Source: Alphaproteobacteria bacterium (GTDB lineage: Bacteria > Pseudomonadota > Alphaproteobacteria > Rs-D84). Taken from it: DNA of 64,000 nt. The translations under genes were made by a program, and so were the position numbers. Position 1 is the first letter of the stretch. Each line of letters begins with the position of its first letter. The notes below the pieces were generated by a model. It searched no databases. It was not told the origin of the DNA and was given only the letters and a program-made list of their open reading frames with translations. The stretch is from the NCBI GenBank assembly GCA_017427405.1, contig JAFRSV010000002.1, forward strand, positions 62,001 to 126,000. The letters are read 5' to 3'. This document shows, piece after piece, positions 39,062-47,053 of this stretch.

Positions 39062-39727
39062 ATGGTGCAAGTAAAAATCGAAGAATCTTGGAAACGAGTG
39101 TTGGCGGATGAATTTGATAAAGATTATTTTATTAAACTTACTGATTTTGTGCGCGGGGAATATATGGCGGGGAAAAAAATTTACCCGGCGGCAAAAAATA
39201 TATTTAATGCGTTCAATTTGTGTCCGTTTGATTCTGTGCGGGTTGTGATTATTGGTCAAGACCCGTATCATGAACCGGGTCAGGCGCATGGCCTTTGTTT
39301 TTCTGTGCCGGACGGGATTACGCCACCGCCGTCGTTGGTTAATATCTATAAAGAAATTGAATCGGATTTGGGGCGGGCAAGTGCAACACATGGTGATTTA
39401 ACATCGTGGGCGCGTGCGGGGGTATTATTGCTAAATTCCACACTTACCGTGGCGGCGCATTTGGCGGCATCGCATGCGGGGCGCGGGTGGGAACAATTTA
39501 CCGATGCGGTGATTCGGGCGTTGTCCGCGCGCGATGGGTTGGTTTATATGCTGTGGGGAAGTTATGCGCAACGCAAGGCGGAATTTGTAGATGGAACAAA
39601 AAATCTAGTTTTGAAAAGTGCACATCCATCGCCGCTTTCGGCGTATCGCGGTTTTTTCGGTTGTCGGCATTTTAGCAAGGCAAATGAATATATTGTTGCG
39701 CACGGTGGTCGGCCGATTGAGTGGTGA
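39062..39727 (+). CDS. ung: Uracil-DNA glycosylase (family 1)
   Basis: 221 residues. VVIIGQDPYHEPGQAHGLCF contains the catalytic Asp and water-activating motif; SVPDGITPPPSLVNIYKEIE, VLLLNSTLTV and KSAHPSPLSAYRGFFGCRHF complete the UNG signature. Removes uracil from DNA. Normal length. Start ATG is just after a repeat element; the ribosome site is weak. Confidence 0.95.
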   Translation: MVQVKIEESWKRVLADEFDKDYFIKLTDFVRGEYMAGKKIYPAAKNIFNAFNLCPFDSVRVVIIGQDPYHEPGQAHGLCFSVPDGITPPPSLVNIYKEIESDLGRASATHGDLTSWARAGVLLLNSTLTVAAHLAASHAGRGWEQFTDAVIRALSARDGLVYMLWGSYAQRKAEFVDGTKNLVLKSAHPSPLSAYRGFFGCRHFSKANEYIVAHGGRPIEW

Positions 39728-39728
39728 G

Positions 39729-39893
39729 GTTATCCGTCTCCGCACGTCACCGCGAAGCGGTGCTGTGACTACGCCGAGACTGCGCTGGGGTTTTGCCCCA
39801 GCTTGGTGTTAGTGTAAGTGGGTAGTGGTTAGTTCGTCGCGGCACGCCGCGCCGCGGTCGTGACGGACTAATCACTTACACTAGCCACTGACA
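39729..39893. repeat. Intergenic repeats between ung and the PagL-like gene
   Basis: 39735-39782 contains a TCCGTCTCCGC/GCCGAGAC element also seen at 48502-48530. It is followed by a GCTGGGG/CCCCAGC hairpin (39784-39806) and another copy of the AGTGTTAGTGT element with the GC-rich palindromic core (39786-39895). Confidence 0.75.
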
Positions 39894-40460
39894 CTAAAAA
39901 CTATATGTCACGCCAAGGCCATAAAATGCATAGGAATAATTTTGGGGTGCGGTATTGCCGTTTGAAAAGTGGTGCATAAATGCCTCTATGCCCCAATTGT
40001 TATTTATATGATATCCGACGGTTATTTTGAATTGGAATAATAATTTTGCACCAAGACGTTCGTTTTGTTGCGCCTGCATTCCGACACCCGCGCCCGCCGC
40101 AACATAAAGGTTTTTATATTCCGAAAGGCGCACATCGCCCGAAAGCATTACCATTGGAATTGTGTATTTGTCCCAATCCCAGCCATACTTTGAACCAAAC
40201 CCCAGTGTTTGTCCGACACTAAGTGACTGGCGCGCGGGTAGGCTAAAAAAAGTTGTTGGTTGCGAATATTGCAGGTTGAACAGGTAAAACGGAACGGGCT
40301 TTAATGGTGGCGGCAGCAAAAATCCACTATCGATACCCTGGCCGAAATACAAAGAAAATTGATTCTTGTAATACCCGGTAAAGGCATTGCGGGTCACATC
40401 AGCAAATGCCGAACCACCCGTCGCTATTACAGCAAGTGAAATAATCGCAATTTTTTTCAT
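39894..40460 (-). CDS. PagL-like lipid A deacylase-type outer-membrane barrel
   Basis: 188 residues with a signal peptide (~1-20, ending GGSAFA). Beta-barrel strands follow. The C-terminal NNNWGIEAFMHHFSNGNTAP carries the PagL-like H-x-S-N motif, and the final residue pattern GLGVTYSF ends in an aromatic as for barrel insertion. PagL removes the 3-O-acyl chain of lipid A. The catalytic role is inferred from the family pattern; the rest of the sequence is weakly diagnostic. Confidence 0.68.
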   Translation of the reverse strand: MKKIAIISLAVIATGGSAFADVTRNAFTGYYKNQFSLYFGQGIDSGFLLPPPLKPVPFYLFNLQYSQPTTFFSLPARQSLSVGQTLGFGSKYGWDWDKYTIPMVMLSGDVRLSEYKNLYVAAGAGVGMQAQQNERLGAKLLFQFKITVGYHINNNWGIEAFMHHFSNGNTAPQNYSYAFYGLGVTYSF

Positions 40461-40549
40461 GACAGATTATTATACACTATTTTTGGCCTATGTTCAAATG
40501 GTAAAATTTATTGAGATTTTTGTCTGAATTGTGGGCGCGCATGAAATTC

Positions 40550-40577
40550 TTGCAATTGGGAAAAACTTTGTTATAAT
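40550..40577 (+). promoter_or_regulatory. Promoter of tRNA-Met
   Basis: TTGCAA (40550-40555), 16-base spacer, TATAAT (40572-40577), 13 bases before the tRNA 5' end. Confidence 0.75.
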
Positions 40578-40589
40578 GCGCGATGTTAT

Positions 40590-40664
40590 GGCGGCGTAGC
40601 TCAGTGGTAGAGCAGAGGAATCATAATCCTTTGGTCAGGGGTCCGAATCCCTTCGCCGCTACCA
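40590..40664 (+). tRNA. Elongator tRNA-Met (CAU), integration site
   Basis: 75-base gene with encoded CCA. Loop ATCATAA gives anticodon CAU; first pair is G-U, unlike the initiator. Bases 40620-40646 are repeated exactly at 44965-44991, marking attL of the island. Its T-loop TCCGAAT is intact here. A terminator (TCCCAG/CTGGGA + T6) follows at 40668-40692. A tRNA-Ile with modified CAU is the alternative. Confidence 0.93.
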
Positions 40665-40725
40665 AAATTTCCCAGGTTTCTGGGATTTTTTATTTTTTAT
40701 AAAAATTCCGTAAGAGCACGATTTT

Positions 40726-40754
40726 TTACACGGCGTTTACACGTGAGTTACACG
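40726..40754. repeat. Three TTACACG direct repeats, 11-base phasing
   Basis: TTACACG at 40726, 40737 and 40748. One helical turn apart, inside the island near attL. Likely arm-type sites for the integrase or its excisionase-like domain. Confidence 0.75.
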
Positions 40755-40822
40755 AATATTTATATAAACAAAAAAGCCCAATAAGGATAGGTATTTTTAT
40801 TGGTTGTGTTTTTTCAAAATTT

Positions 40823-41305
40823 TTATACGGTTAATCCGTGTAATTGTAGCAAATAAAATATCGTTTCACAATCATTTGCTACAATGCCAAATTCTAGTGC
40901 TTTTGGAATAATTTGAAATTGTTCCAAACGTTTTAGAGCTTCATTGTTATATATAGTTCTGTTTGCCTTATCTGGCAATGGATTCTTATCGTATGCTAAA
41001 AAGTACTTTGTATTACTGAATCTCTTATCACATCGGTTTACCGCATTCGACAATTGATTATGAATATCAAACATTATAGCATCCAATTTTTTTCCTTTAT
41101 TAACAAATTTGTAAATATTTTTAAATTCTATAAAATAACCAGTAATAGTATCAAGATCATAAACAGCGTCGCAACTCTCTTCATGATTTGGTAACTTTAG
41201 AAAACTAGGAACTTGTCTACAGGATCTCTTTAGGCCGCAACGACAAATTCCCTTATCCCCAGTATCACAACATTCACAATACGTTTTCCTTAATAAAGTG
41301 CTCAC
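40823..41305 (-). CDS. Cys-rich protein with possible ExK nuclease motif, partner of the ATPase
   Basis: 160 residues. The N-terminus holds a cluster of six cysteines (CECCDTGDKGICRCG...C, residues ~10-29), a likely zinc site. Then YDLDTITGYFIEFKNIYKF gives a D...E-x-K arrangement resembling the PD-(D/E)xK nuclease core (E57, K59 approx). It is the second gene of a two-gene unit, 10 bases after the ATPase stop. No family recognised; nuclease activity is inference. It could also be a zinc-binding adaptor. Confidence 0.6.
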   Translation of the reverse strand: MSTLLRKTYCECCDTGDKGICRCGLKRSCRQVPSFLKLPNHEESCDAVYDLDTITGYFIEFKNIYKFVNKGKKLDAIMFDIHNQLSNAVNRCDKRFSNTKYFLAYDKNPLPDKANRTIYNNEALKRLEQFQIIPKALEFGIVANDCETIFYLLQLHGLTV

Positions 41306-41315
41306 AATAATACCT

Positions 41316-42668
41316 TTATTGATTCATGCTTTCCTTCATAATATAATCATACACATTATCCATAGGTATAGATAAGTTTTCTAAAATATCTGCTTCTCTA
41401 CCTGTTTTGTCAATTATATCGTATTTTGTAATATTCTGTGTTTTTTCACTTTCTTCTGATAAATAAAATTTTGCTTTATCTGTTTCTAATTTTTGTTTAT
41501 CAGCTTCCACTCTCAACGTTTGTATAAAATCTGGACTATGAGAAGTAATCAATACAGATACCCCGTTTTTAACAAGCTCTATTATTACTTCTGCTAATTT
41601 TACTTGCCAGGCGGTATGCAAATGATTTTCTGGTTCGTCCAATACAATTAAATTATTGCCACTGAACAGTTCTAATCTTGCCATTCTTTGAAGAATACCA
41701 AATTCTTTTATACCAGAAGCTGCGTTATTGAACGATAATTTCGCAGAGGTGTTATATTTATCAATTGTGAACTCTCTCTCACGTGTGTTGTAAACAAGTT
41801 CTCCTCCCATAATCTCTGTGAATAAGGCGTTAATTTCCTTGTTTAATAAACTTGATGTATTGCCTAATTCTGGAGTTATTCTAAGTTTATCAATTAGATC
41901 ATTCCAGTAGTGCGGTGCAGAACGCAAAGTATTTCTATATTGAAGAATTAAAGGTGATTCTATAAACGTGACATCAGAAAAAGCTATAGCTTGCTTAATA
42001 ATATCTTCGTCTACATGTTCTATATCAAATTCAGATAATCCCGAAGAAATGGTGTAATTTAGTACATTGTTAATAGAAACTTTTGCGGGTTCATTTGTAT
42101 AAATATTAGTAACTTGTCCAGAAAAAACGTCTCTATACATTTTTAATAACCCCGAACTAAAAGATTCATAAAAAGTAGGATGTTTTTGTAAACAGTAAAT
42201 AATCCAATCTATATGTTTTACAGCAAGGTCTCTGTTGTTTTCTGTTAAATTATTAACTAAAATGTTCTTATAATTATCCGCTAACCTTATGGCTTCAACA
42301 AAATTATCTTCCTTTAAACAATTTAAAAATTCATCTGGTATATCATCTGTTGCCATAATGATTTTGTATAATAATTCTCCTAATTGTGTTCTTTTGTGTG
42401 ATTCGCCGGAAAATAAACCTATGCTATCAAATGTTGCAGCTCCACTTTTTCTTATTATGGCCGAAATTTCAATGAAACTTTGTCTAATATTACGAATTTT
42501 TTCTTGATATGCCATTAAATTGTGTTCTTTCAGTGCTTTAATAGCGGCATATAACGTCTTACCAACAGTAGTTTTTCCGCTTTCATTTGGACCAGCAATG
42601 ACAGCCAGCCCATTTAAACTAACAGTGGCTGAACGTATAGCACCAACATTTTTTAAAGTTATTTGCAT
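41316..42668 (-). CDS. AAA (SMC/OLD-like) ATPase of the island
   Basis: 450 residues. Start MQITLKNVGAIRSATVSLNG and Walker A GPNESGKTT (~26-34); late SGIKEFGILQRMARLELFSG and Walker B NLIVLDEPENHLH, plus VSVLITSHSPDFIQTLR H-loop. This is an AAA_15/AAA_21 type ATPase like those in OLD and Gabija proteins, without a fused nuclease domain. First gene of a two-gene operon with the Cys-rich partner. Likely an anti-phage or anti-plasmid unit. Confidence 0.82.
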   Translation of the reverse strand: MQITLKNVGAIRSATVSLNGLAVIAGPNESGKTTVGKTLYAAIKALKEHNLMAYQEKIRNIRQSFIEISAIIRKSGAATFDSIGLFSGESHKRTQLGELLYKIIMATDDIPDEFLNCLKEDNFVEAIRLADNYKNILVNNLTENNRDLAVKHIDWIIYCLQKHPTFYESFSSGLLKMYRDVFSGQVTNIYTNEPAKVSINNVLNYTISSGLSEFDIEHVDEDIIKQAIAFSDVTFIESPLILQYRNTLRSAPHYWNDLIDKLRITPELGNTSSLLNKEINALFTEIMGGELVYNTREREFTIDKYNTSAKLSFNNAASGIKEFGILQRMARLELFSGNNLIVLDEPENHLHTAWQVKLAEVIIELVKNGVSVLITSHSPDFIQTLRVEADKQKLETDKAKFYLSEESEKTQNITKYDIIDKTGREADILENLSIPMDNVYDYIMKESMNQ

Positions 42669-42964
42669 GTGTAAATACCTTATTTTTATAAGAAATATAC
42701 TATATAAATAGTGTTTCTCAAGTTTATTCTATCGTTTTTTAATAAAAAAAACCACCAAAAAACGATGGTCTTAGTTGCTAGCAAATTTTCTTTGCTTTTA
42801 TGCTAGCAACTTTATCACAAAAAAATGAAAAAATCAACAAAAAACACATTATGTACAAATGTTAAAATTGTTGACAAATTTTTATCTGCTAAAACGAATC
42901 GTTTTGAAAAGCAAAATACTTGGTATTATATATAGTGTGTTATATGCAAACAAAAGAGGTAACA

Positions 42965-43186
42965 ATGCCGGATATAACGATGTGTGATAATAAAAAATGT
43001 GTTCTTAGGAATATATGTTATAGATACCGTGCGGTACCGGATTGCTATCAATCATATTCTGTGTTTGAACCCAAATTCACCAAAGGTAAATATGTTTGTG
43101 ATTCTTTTTGGAATTGTGAAAAAACAGGATACAAACTGCGTGATACAAAAGTAGTGGATAATCAAAAACCAGTATTTGATGAATAA
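42965..43186 (+). CDS. Small Cys-rich protein
   Basis: 73 residues from MPDITMCDNKKCVLRNICYR, preceded by AAGAGG; in-frame upstream ATG is not supported. Cysteines at ~7, 12, 18, 27 and in YVCDSFWNCEKTGY suggest metal or disulfide sites. No family recognised. Lies alone between the cargo operon and the integrase; the 42669-42964 spacer has no gene. Confidence 0.6.
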   Translation: MPDITMCDNKKCVLRNICYRYRAVPDCYQSYSVFEPKFTKGKYVCDSFWNCEKTGYKLRDTKVVDNQKPVFDE

Positions 43187-43241
43187 AAAATAATTTTTTT
43201 ATTGTGCCGACCAGTACGTGCCGGCACATATGATAAAAATA

Positions 43242-44672
43242 TCATTTTCCAACTATTGCCAGCGCAATTTTATCGGCTGTTTCTCGTCTTGTTTTATCCG
43301 AAATGTGTGAATATATTGCTGTTGTTGCTATGTCTGCGTGGCCGATTGCTTTTGATACTGCCTGTATCGGCATTCCCAGGGTGTCGGTTCCTATGCTGAT
43401 GAATGAATGTCTGAAGTCGTGTTTACGCATCTTTGGCAGTCCGGCACGTTCTAACGCCCATTCGTGTGCTTTACGCAGGTCCAGTAATGCATTTGGTCCG
43501 CCTCGTGTGGCAGGGAATACATAGTCGCTGTCTGCTGGTGCCTCTTGCAGGGCAATTCGTAATTCGTCTATTGCCGGTTGACCCAGTGGGTGTTTTTCTT
43601 CGTTGTTCTTGCTTTCGTTCAAATATATAAATCCGTTGTCCAGGTCCACACAGTCTTTTTTCAATCGTGTGATTTCGGTTGTTCTGCATCCGGTAAGCAT
43701 CAGCACTTTCAATGCACGAAACATTCTTGGATTGTATTGTGAATGCATAAATCCATCATCGATTGCATCAAGCAGTCTTTTGTATTCGTCCAGTGTCAGT
43801 GGTTTCACAACCAGTTTTTTATTTTTGCCCTTTGGTATCTTGTTGCATGGGTTGCTGTTCAACGGCAGGTATTTATATGTTTCGCACCAGTTCCAGAAAT
43901 TTGATATCAGTGCGATGTAATGGTTCGCTGTTGAAAATGATGTTCTGTCTGCTGTCTTCTGATAAAAATCTATCAGCTTTGGCAGATCCAGGTCTGCTAT
44001 GAATAATTCGCCCAGTTCTGCTTTTATGTTTTTGATAATGAAAACGTCAGACCGTTGGCTGCTGGTTTTTTTATAAACTTTGCAGTGTTTCTCAAAGTAC
44101 ATATCCAACAGGTCGGTTATCTTTGCTTGTTTTGCACGTTCTTCTTCCTTTCGTTTTTGTTCGGCTATGATATCAGCAAATGGGTCTTTGCCGTCTGATA
44201 TTTGTTGGCGAAATTTTATTGCTCGTGTGCGGATTTCTTCTAACTTAAAGTCGCAATATTTTCCAATCAATAGGTTGCGTTGTATTTTAGAGTGTCTTAC
44301 TTTATATGCTAAATAAAAAGATATATGTCCGGTCTTTTGATAAAAACGCAGTTGTAAACCTGGTATACAAGTATCGCTGATACATAGGTTTATATCTGAC
44401 TTTAATGATTTAATCCACGCATCAGCAAACATTCTTTTATAGCATTTCCAGTGGGTAATTTGATTTCTGCTTTTTTTATATTTCTTGTTACCTGCGGGTT
44501 TATTTTTAAGTTCTTTGACCCAGTCATTTATATCGGACATTTGATAACGAACCAAATGTCCTATTTTTATATATCTTGGACCAGTTCCGTTTTTTCTATG
44601 TTGGACCAATGCAGTGTATTTTATACCTAAATATTCAGATAATTGTTTTGTGTTTATAAGTCTTTCGTCCAT
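43242..44672 (-). CDS. int: Tyrosine integrase with N-terminal excisionase-like HTH domain
   Basis: 476 residues. Residues ~1-58 (MDERLINTKQLSEYLGIKYT, RKNGTGPRYIKIGHLVRY, SDINDWV) form an AlpA/MerR-like HTH_17 module of the kind used as stand-alone excisionases. The arm/core region follows, then the catalytic domain: TGCRTTEITRLKKD (Arg), HDFRHSF (His, Arg), IGHADIATTAIYSHI (His, nucleophile Tyr). A single open frame joins both parts. It catalyses tRNA-targeted integration and excision. Typical integrases are ~70 residues shorter. The start agrees with AAAAGGAT upstream. Confidence 0.92.
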   Translation of the reverse strand: MDERLINTKQLSEYLGIKYTALVQHRKNGTGPRYIKIGHLVRYQMSDINDWVKELKNKPAGNKKYKKSRNQITHWKCYKRMFADAWIKSLKSDINLCISDTCIPGLQLRFYQKTGHISFYLAYKVRHSKIQRNLLIGKYCDFKLEEIRTRAIKFRQQISDGKDPFADIIAEQKRKEEERAKQAKITDLLDMYFEKHCKVYKKTSSQRSDVFIIKNIKAELGELFIADLDLPKLIDFYQKTADRTSFSTANHYIALISNFWNWCETYKYLPLNSNPCNKIPKGKNKKLVVKPLTLDEYKRLLDAIDDGFMHSQYNPRMFRALKVLMLTGCRTTEITRLKKDCVDLDNGFIYLNESKNNEEKHPLGQPAIDELRIALQEAPADSDYVFPATRGGPNALLDLRKAHEWALERAGLPKMRKHDFRHSFISIGTDTLGMPIQAVSKAIGHADIATTAIYSHISDKTRRETADKIALAIVGK

Positions 44673-44742
44673 TTTGTGATCCTTTTGGTTTGGTTACAAA
44701 AAAATCATAAAAGGCGAATTACAAAAAGTCATTCCCATTTCG

Positions 44743-44792
44743 TCTCAAAATATCTCACATTTTCTCATTTTTTCTCGCTTTATCTCAAAGTG
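44743..44792. repeat. Five TCTCA direct repeats, exact 10-base phasing
   Basis: TCTCA at 44743, 44753, 44763 and 44783, TCTCG at 44773. They sit upstream of the integrase start and 170 bases from attR. The spacing of one helical turn suggests cooperative binding, perhaps by the fused HTH domain. Confidence 0.8.
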
Positions 44793-44964
44793 TTAAGTTT
44801 TATTAACTTTTGTGTGGTTTAGTAAATCTTGGATTTAGTTATAAACACATACGGTTTAAGTTGGAATTTTGTTCTACACTATTTCTACACATAAGAATTT
44901 TTATAGATAGAAAATCACCGGAAAGCCGCAGAAAAGCGTGTTATGTGGTTTTATATGCAAAGCC

Positions 44965-45098
44965 ATCATAATCCTTTGGTCAGGGGTCCGACAAAATAGC
45001 AGTTGAGAACAAGCAAAAGCGCCGTTCGAAACGTTGCGATTTGGAAATGGGCCCACGAATAAAATGAGTGGGAATATACAATCCCTTCGCCGCTACCA
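44965..45098 (+). pseudogene. attR and tRNA-Met 3' half with 89-base insert in the T-loop
   Basis: 44965-44991 equals bases 40620-40646 of the tRNA gene. Then 89 bases (44992-45080) separate it from ATCCCTTCGCCGCTACCA (45081-45098), the exact remaining tRNA 3' end. The insert interrupts the T-loop between A58 and A59. The insert has a CCCAC/GTGGG stem. A second, diverged unit lies at 45281-45395. A terminator follows (45114-45139). No CDS is seen in 44673-45472. Confidence 0.65.
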
Positions 45099-45225
45099 CG
45101 AATTTTCGTTAGTAAAAATCCCGCGTTTGCGGGATTTTTAGTTAAGAAAATTCAGTGTCCCGCCGTAGCCCCGCGTTTTTTGTTGAATATTCATTGATAA
45201 AGAACGGCGAAGGCGGACATGTCTT
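45099..45225. repeat. tRNA-3'-end-associated repeat, inverted copy
   Basis: ACGAATTTT, then a hairpin AAAAATCCCGC/GCGGGATTTTT, then a GC-rich tail related to ...GCCGTAGC.... It is the reverse complement arrangement of the second module of the repeats at 6815-6905 and 8760-8844. Confidence 0.65.
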
Positions 45226-45280
45226 TTTTTGGTGTGTCCCGGTTTTAATTTTTGGTATAGTCGCGATGGATGAGGACCCC

Positions 45281-45395
45281 AGGGTCCGACACGATAGTTG
45301 ACGAGAACGAGTAAAACGAAGTTCGAGTCTTACGAGTGGAAAGGGTTCCCGCAAGCGAAGCGCGGTGGGAATGTGCAATCCCTTCGTCGCTACCA
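45281..45395 (+). repeat. Second T-loop-insert unit (tRNA-like end)
   Basis: AGGGTCCGA (45281-45289), an 88-base insert (45290-45377) and ATCCCTTCGTCGCTACCA (45378-45395). Its insert aligns with that of 44992-45080 and pairs TTCCCGC with GCGGTGGGAA where the other pairs CCCAC with GTGGG. Preceded by a GGACCC/GGGTCC hairpin. Confidence 0.6.
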
Positions 45396-45472
45396 CGAAT
45401 TTTTTATACGATTTTCTTGACTTGTTGGGTTTTTGTGCTAGTGTTCAGTTTTAAGAGTCAAAAAGGTAATAA

Positions 45473-46066
45473 ATGGGTCATATAACAAGTAAAGATTATA
45501 TCGTTATCACACCAACAAAGGTCGCTGTTGGTGGACAAGAAACAGCAAAATTTCTTGGACAAGAGATCGATTTGGTTAAGGAATTGCCGGGTATGTTTGA
45601 ACATATTCAAGACAAGACGTATAAAGAATGGGGTATTCAACCGATTGAGATGCACATAGTTACTTCAAAAACTAATGGAAATCAGATGATGCTTGGTGAA
45701 CCGTCCCCAAAACATGGTACACATGCGTGGTCCAGGTTTGTTTTTGAACATGATATTTACTCACGTTGGTTGTATCAGATTTCGCACGATTCTATATCCA
45801 GGAATGCGAGGTGGATGGCATACTATTGCGTTGAAGAAATGTTGCATGCTCCTGTTTTGCGGGAGGAACTTGTTCATTCTGCGGCGAAAAAGATTCTAAA
45901 AAATCAAAAAGACCTGAAAGAATGCTTTTCTAATTTTAGCAATGATGCTTATTATGATCCTGAGTTTGTTCGGTTTATGGGATGGGAAAAGATTTCAAAA
46001 GACCAGAACGCGGAAGTGTTGAAAAAACTGTCAGCTATGGGCTGTTTAACTATAAAGAAAAGATAA
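45473..46066 (+). CDS. Hypothetical protein
   Basis: 197 residues, AAAAGGT site. Contains HITSKDYIVITPTKVAVGGQ, WSRFVFEHDIYSRWLYQISH and MAYYCVEEMLHAPVLREELV. Appears soluble and mixed alpha/beta. No family recognised. Stands alone downstream of the tRNA-like units; its promoter region ATTTTCTTGACTTG...TTTTGTG is plausible. Confidence 0.65.
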   Translation: MGHITSKDYIVITPTKVAVGGQETAKFLGQEIDLVKELPGMFEHIQDKTYKEWGIQPIEMHIVTSKTNGNQMMLGEPSPKHGTHAWSRFVFEHDIYSRWLYQISHDSISRNARWMAYYCVEEMLHAPVLREELVHSAAKKILKNQKDLKECFSNFSNDAYYDPEFVRFMGWEKISKDQNAEVLKKLSAMGCLTIKKR

Positions 46067-46164
46067 AATCGGGCTTGTCCCGATTTTGTTTTTGGTATAG
46101 TCGCAAATTTTATTGATGTTTTTTGTTTTGTTTCGATTCATAATAAAAATAAAAGGGGGCGGGC

Positions 46165-46419
46165 ATGCAAAAAATATGTCAGAGTTGCGCGATGCCGATG
46201 AACGATGAATCGGTGTTTGGAACGAACAAAGATGGTTCGAAAAATTCGGACTATTGCGCTTATTGTTATAAAAATGGTGAATTTGTGGACGATGTTTCCA
46301 TGGAAAAATATATCGAAATGATGGTGCCTTTTGCGGCCCAGGCAAATATGACCGGTGATGAAATGCGCGCGTATTGTGAAAATGTTTTTCCGACACTGAA
46401 AAGATGGAAAAAGAATTAA
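46165..46419 (+). CDS. Small zinc-ribbon protein
   Basis: 84 residues. ICQSCAMPMNDESVFGTNKD, then SDYCAYCYKNGEFV supply two CxxC pairs, as in the zinc-ribbon family Zn_ribbon_2. AAAGGGGGCGGGC upstream. C-terminal half is helical. Function unknown; the family is common in anaerobes and proposed as a transcription-related factor. Confidence 0.8.
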   Translation: MQKICQSCAMPMNDESVFGTNKDGSKNSDYCAYCYKNGEFVDDVSMEKYIEMMVPFAAQANMTGDEMRAYCENVFPTLKRWKKN

Positions 46420-46483
46420 AATATCATATTGCAATTGGAAATAATTTTTCGCTATGATTTATCACGGAAGGAAAGGAGGATTT

Positions 46484-47053
46484 ATGAAAATCTTGAAATT
46501 TTTGGTTTTCGCGGTGTTTTTCGTCTTTGGGGCGGCGCGTGCGGAAAATTTAATCGTGTATTTTTCTGATTCGGGGAACACTGAACGTGTGGCGAATACT
46601 ATTTATGAATTGGTTGGTGGGGATGTGGCGCGTATCGTTTCGGTGATGCCGTATCCAAAATCTCAGACCGATAAAACATATGTCGCAAAGCGCGAACAGG
46701 AAAGTGACGCACGGCCGGAATATGAAGATTTGGGCGTTGATGTTGCGGATTATGACCTGGTGTTCCTTGGGTATCCGATATGGTGGGGCGGAATGCCGAT
46801 GGTTGTTTATACTTTCTTGGAAAACAATAATTTTGATGGCAAGATTATTGTTCCGTTTGCGACATATGGAACATCGGGGCTTGGTAATTCGGTTGAAGAA
46901 ATTAAACGCGTTGCTCCGGGCGCGACCGTGACCGAAGGGTTCGGAATGCCGGGTAAAGAAACAACAAAGGACTACACTAAGGTATTAGCAGAATGGTTGA
47001 GTGATGTGGTTGTAACAGAATGGTTGAATAAAATTTCCGGTGATGCAGAGTAA
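46484..47053 (+). CDS. Flavodoxin-like protein with signal peptide
   Basis: 189 residues from MKILKFLVFAVFFVFGAARA, chosen for the GGAGGA site; the first ~20 residues look like a signal peptide. Then NLIVYFSDSGNTERVANTIY is a flavodoxin FMN-phosphate loop (S-SGNT), followed by FLGYPIWWGGMPMVVYTFL and PFATYGTSGLGNSVEEIK. Family members carry FMN for electron transfer or quinone reduction. Secretion would be unusual. Its 3' end overlaps the AlkD gene. Confidence 0.85.
   Translation: MKILKFLVFAVFFVFGAARAENLIVYFSDSGNTERVANTIYELVGGDVARIVSVMPYPKSQTDKTYVAKREQESDARPEYEDLGVDVADYDLVFLGYPIWWGGMPMVVYTFLENNNFDGKIIVPFATYGTSGLGNSVEEIKRVAPGATVTEGFGMPGKETTKDYTKVLAEWLSDVVVTEWLNKISGDAE

Larger units (their letters stand above)
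40647..44991. mobile_element. Integrative island in tRNA-Met with 27-bp direct repeats
   Basis: Bounded by identical 27-base repeats (40620-40646 and 44965-44991, beginning ATCATAATCCTTTGGTCAGG). Carries an integrase (43242-44672), two minus-strand cargo genes and a small plus-strand gene. Three TTACACG repeats at 11-base spacing lie 80 bases inside attL (40726-40754), and five TCTCA repeats at 10-base spacing lie by attR (44743-44792). Size 4.35 kb, base composition AT-rich. Confidence 0.88.

Noticed and set aside
44743-44792. CRISPR-like array
   Set aside because: The repeat is only 5 bases in 10-base units with no spacers of typical length; it fits a protein-binding array. No CRISPR or cas genes were seen in the window.
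44965-45098. Group I intron in tRNA-Met
   Set aside because: The insert is only 89 bases and lies in the T-loop instead of the anticodon loop; conserved core elements are not visible.
44965-45395. Permuted (two-piece) tmRNA gene
   Set aside because: No tag reading frame and no acceptor 5' half following the CCA; the pattern is an insert within the T-loop, not a permutation.
45142-45396. 84-codon minus-strand frame
   Set aside because: Lies across the tRNA-like inserts and repeat module; no ribosome site or family pattern.
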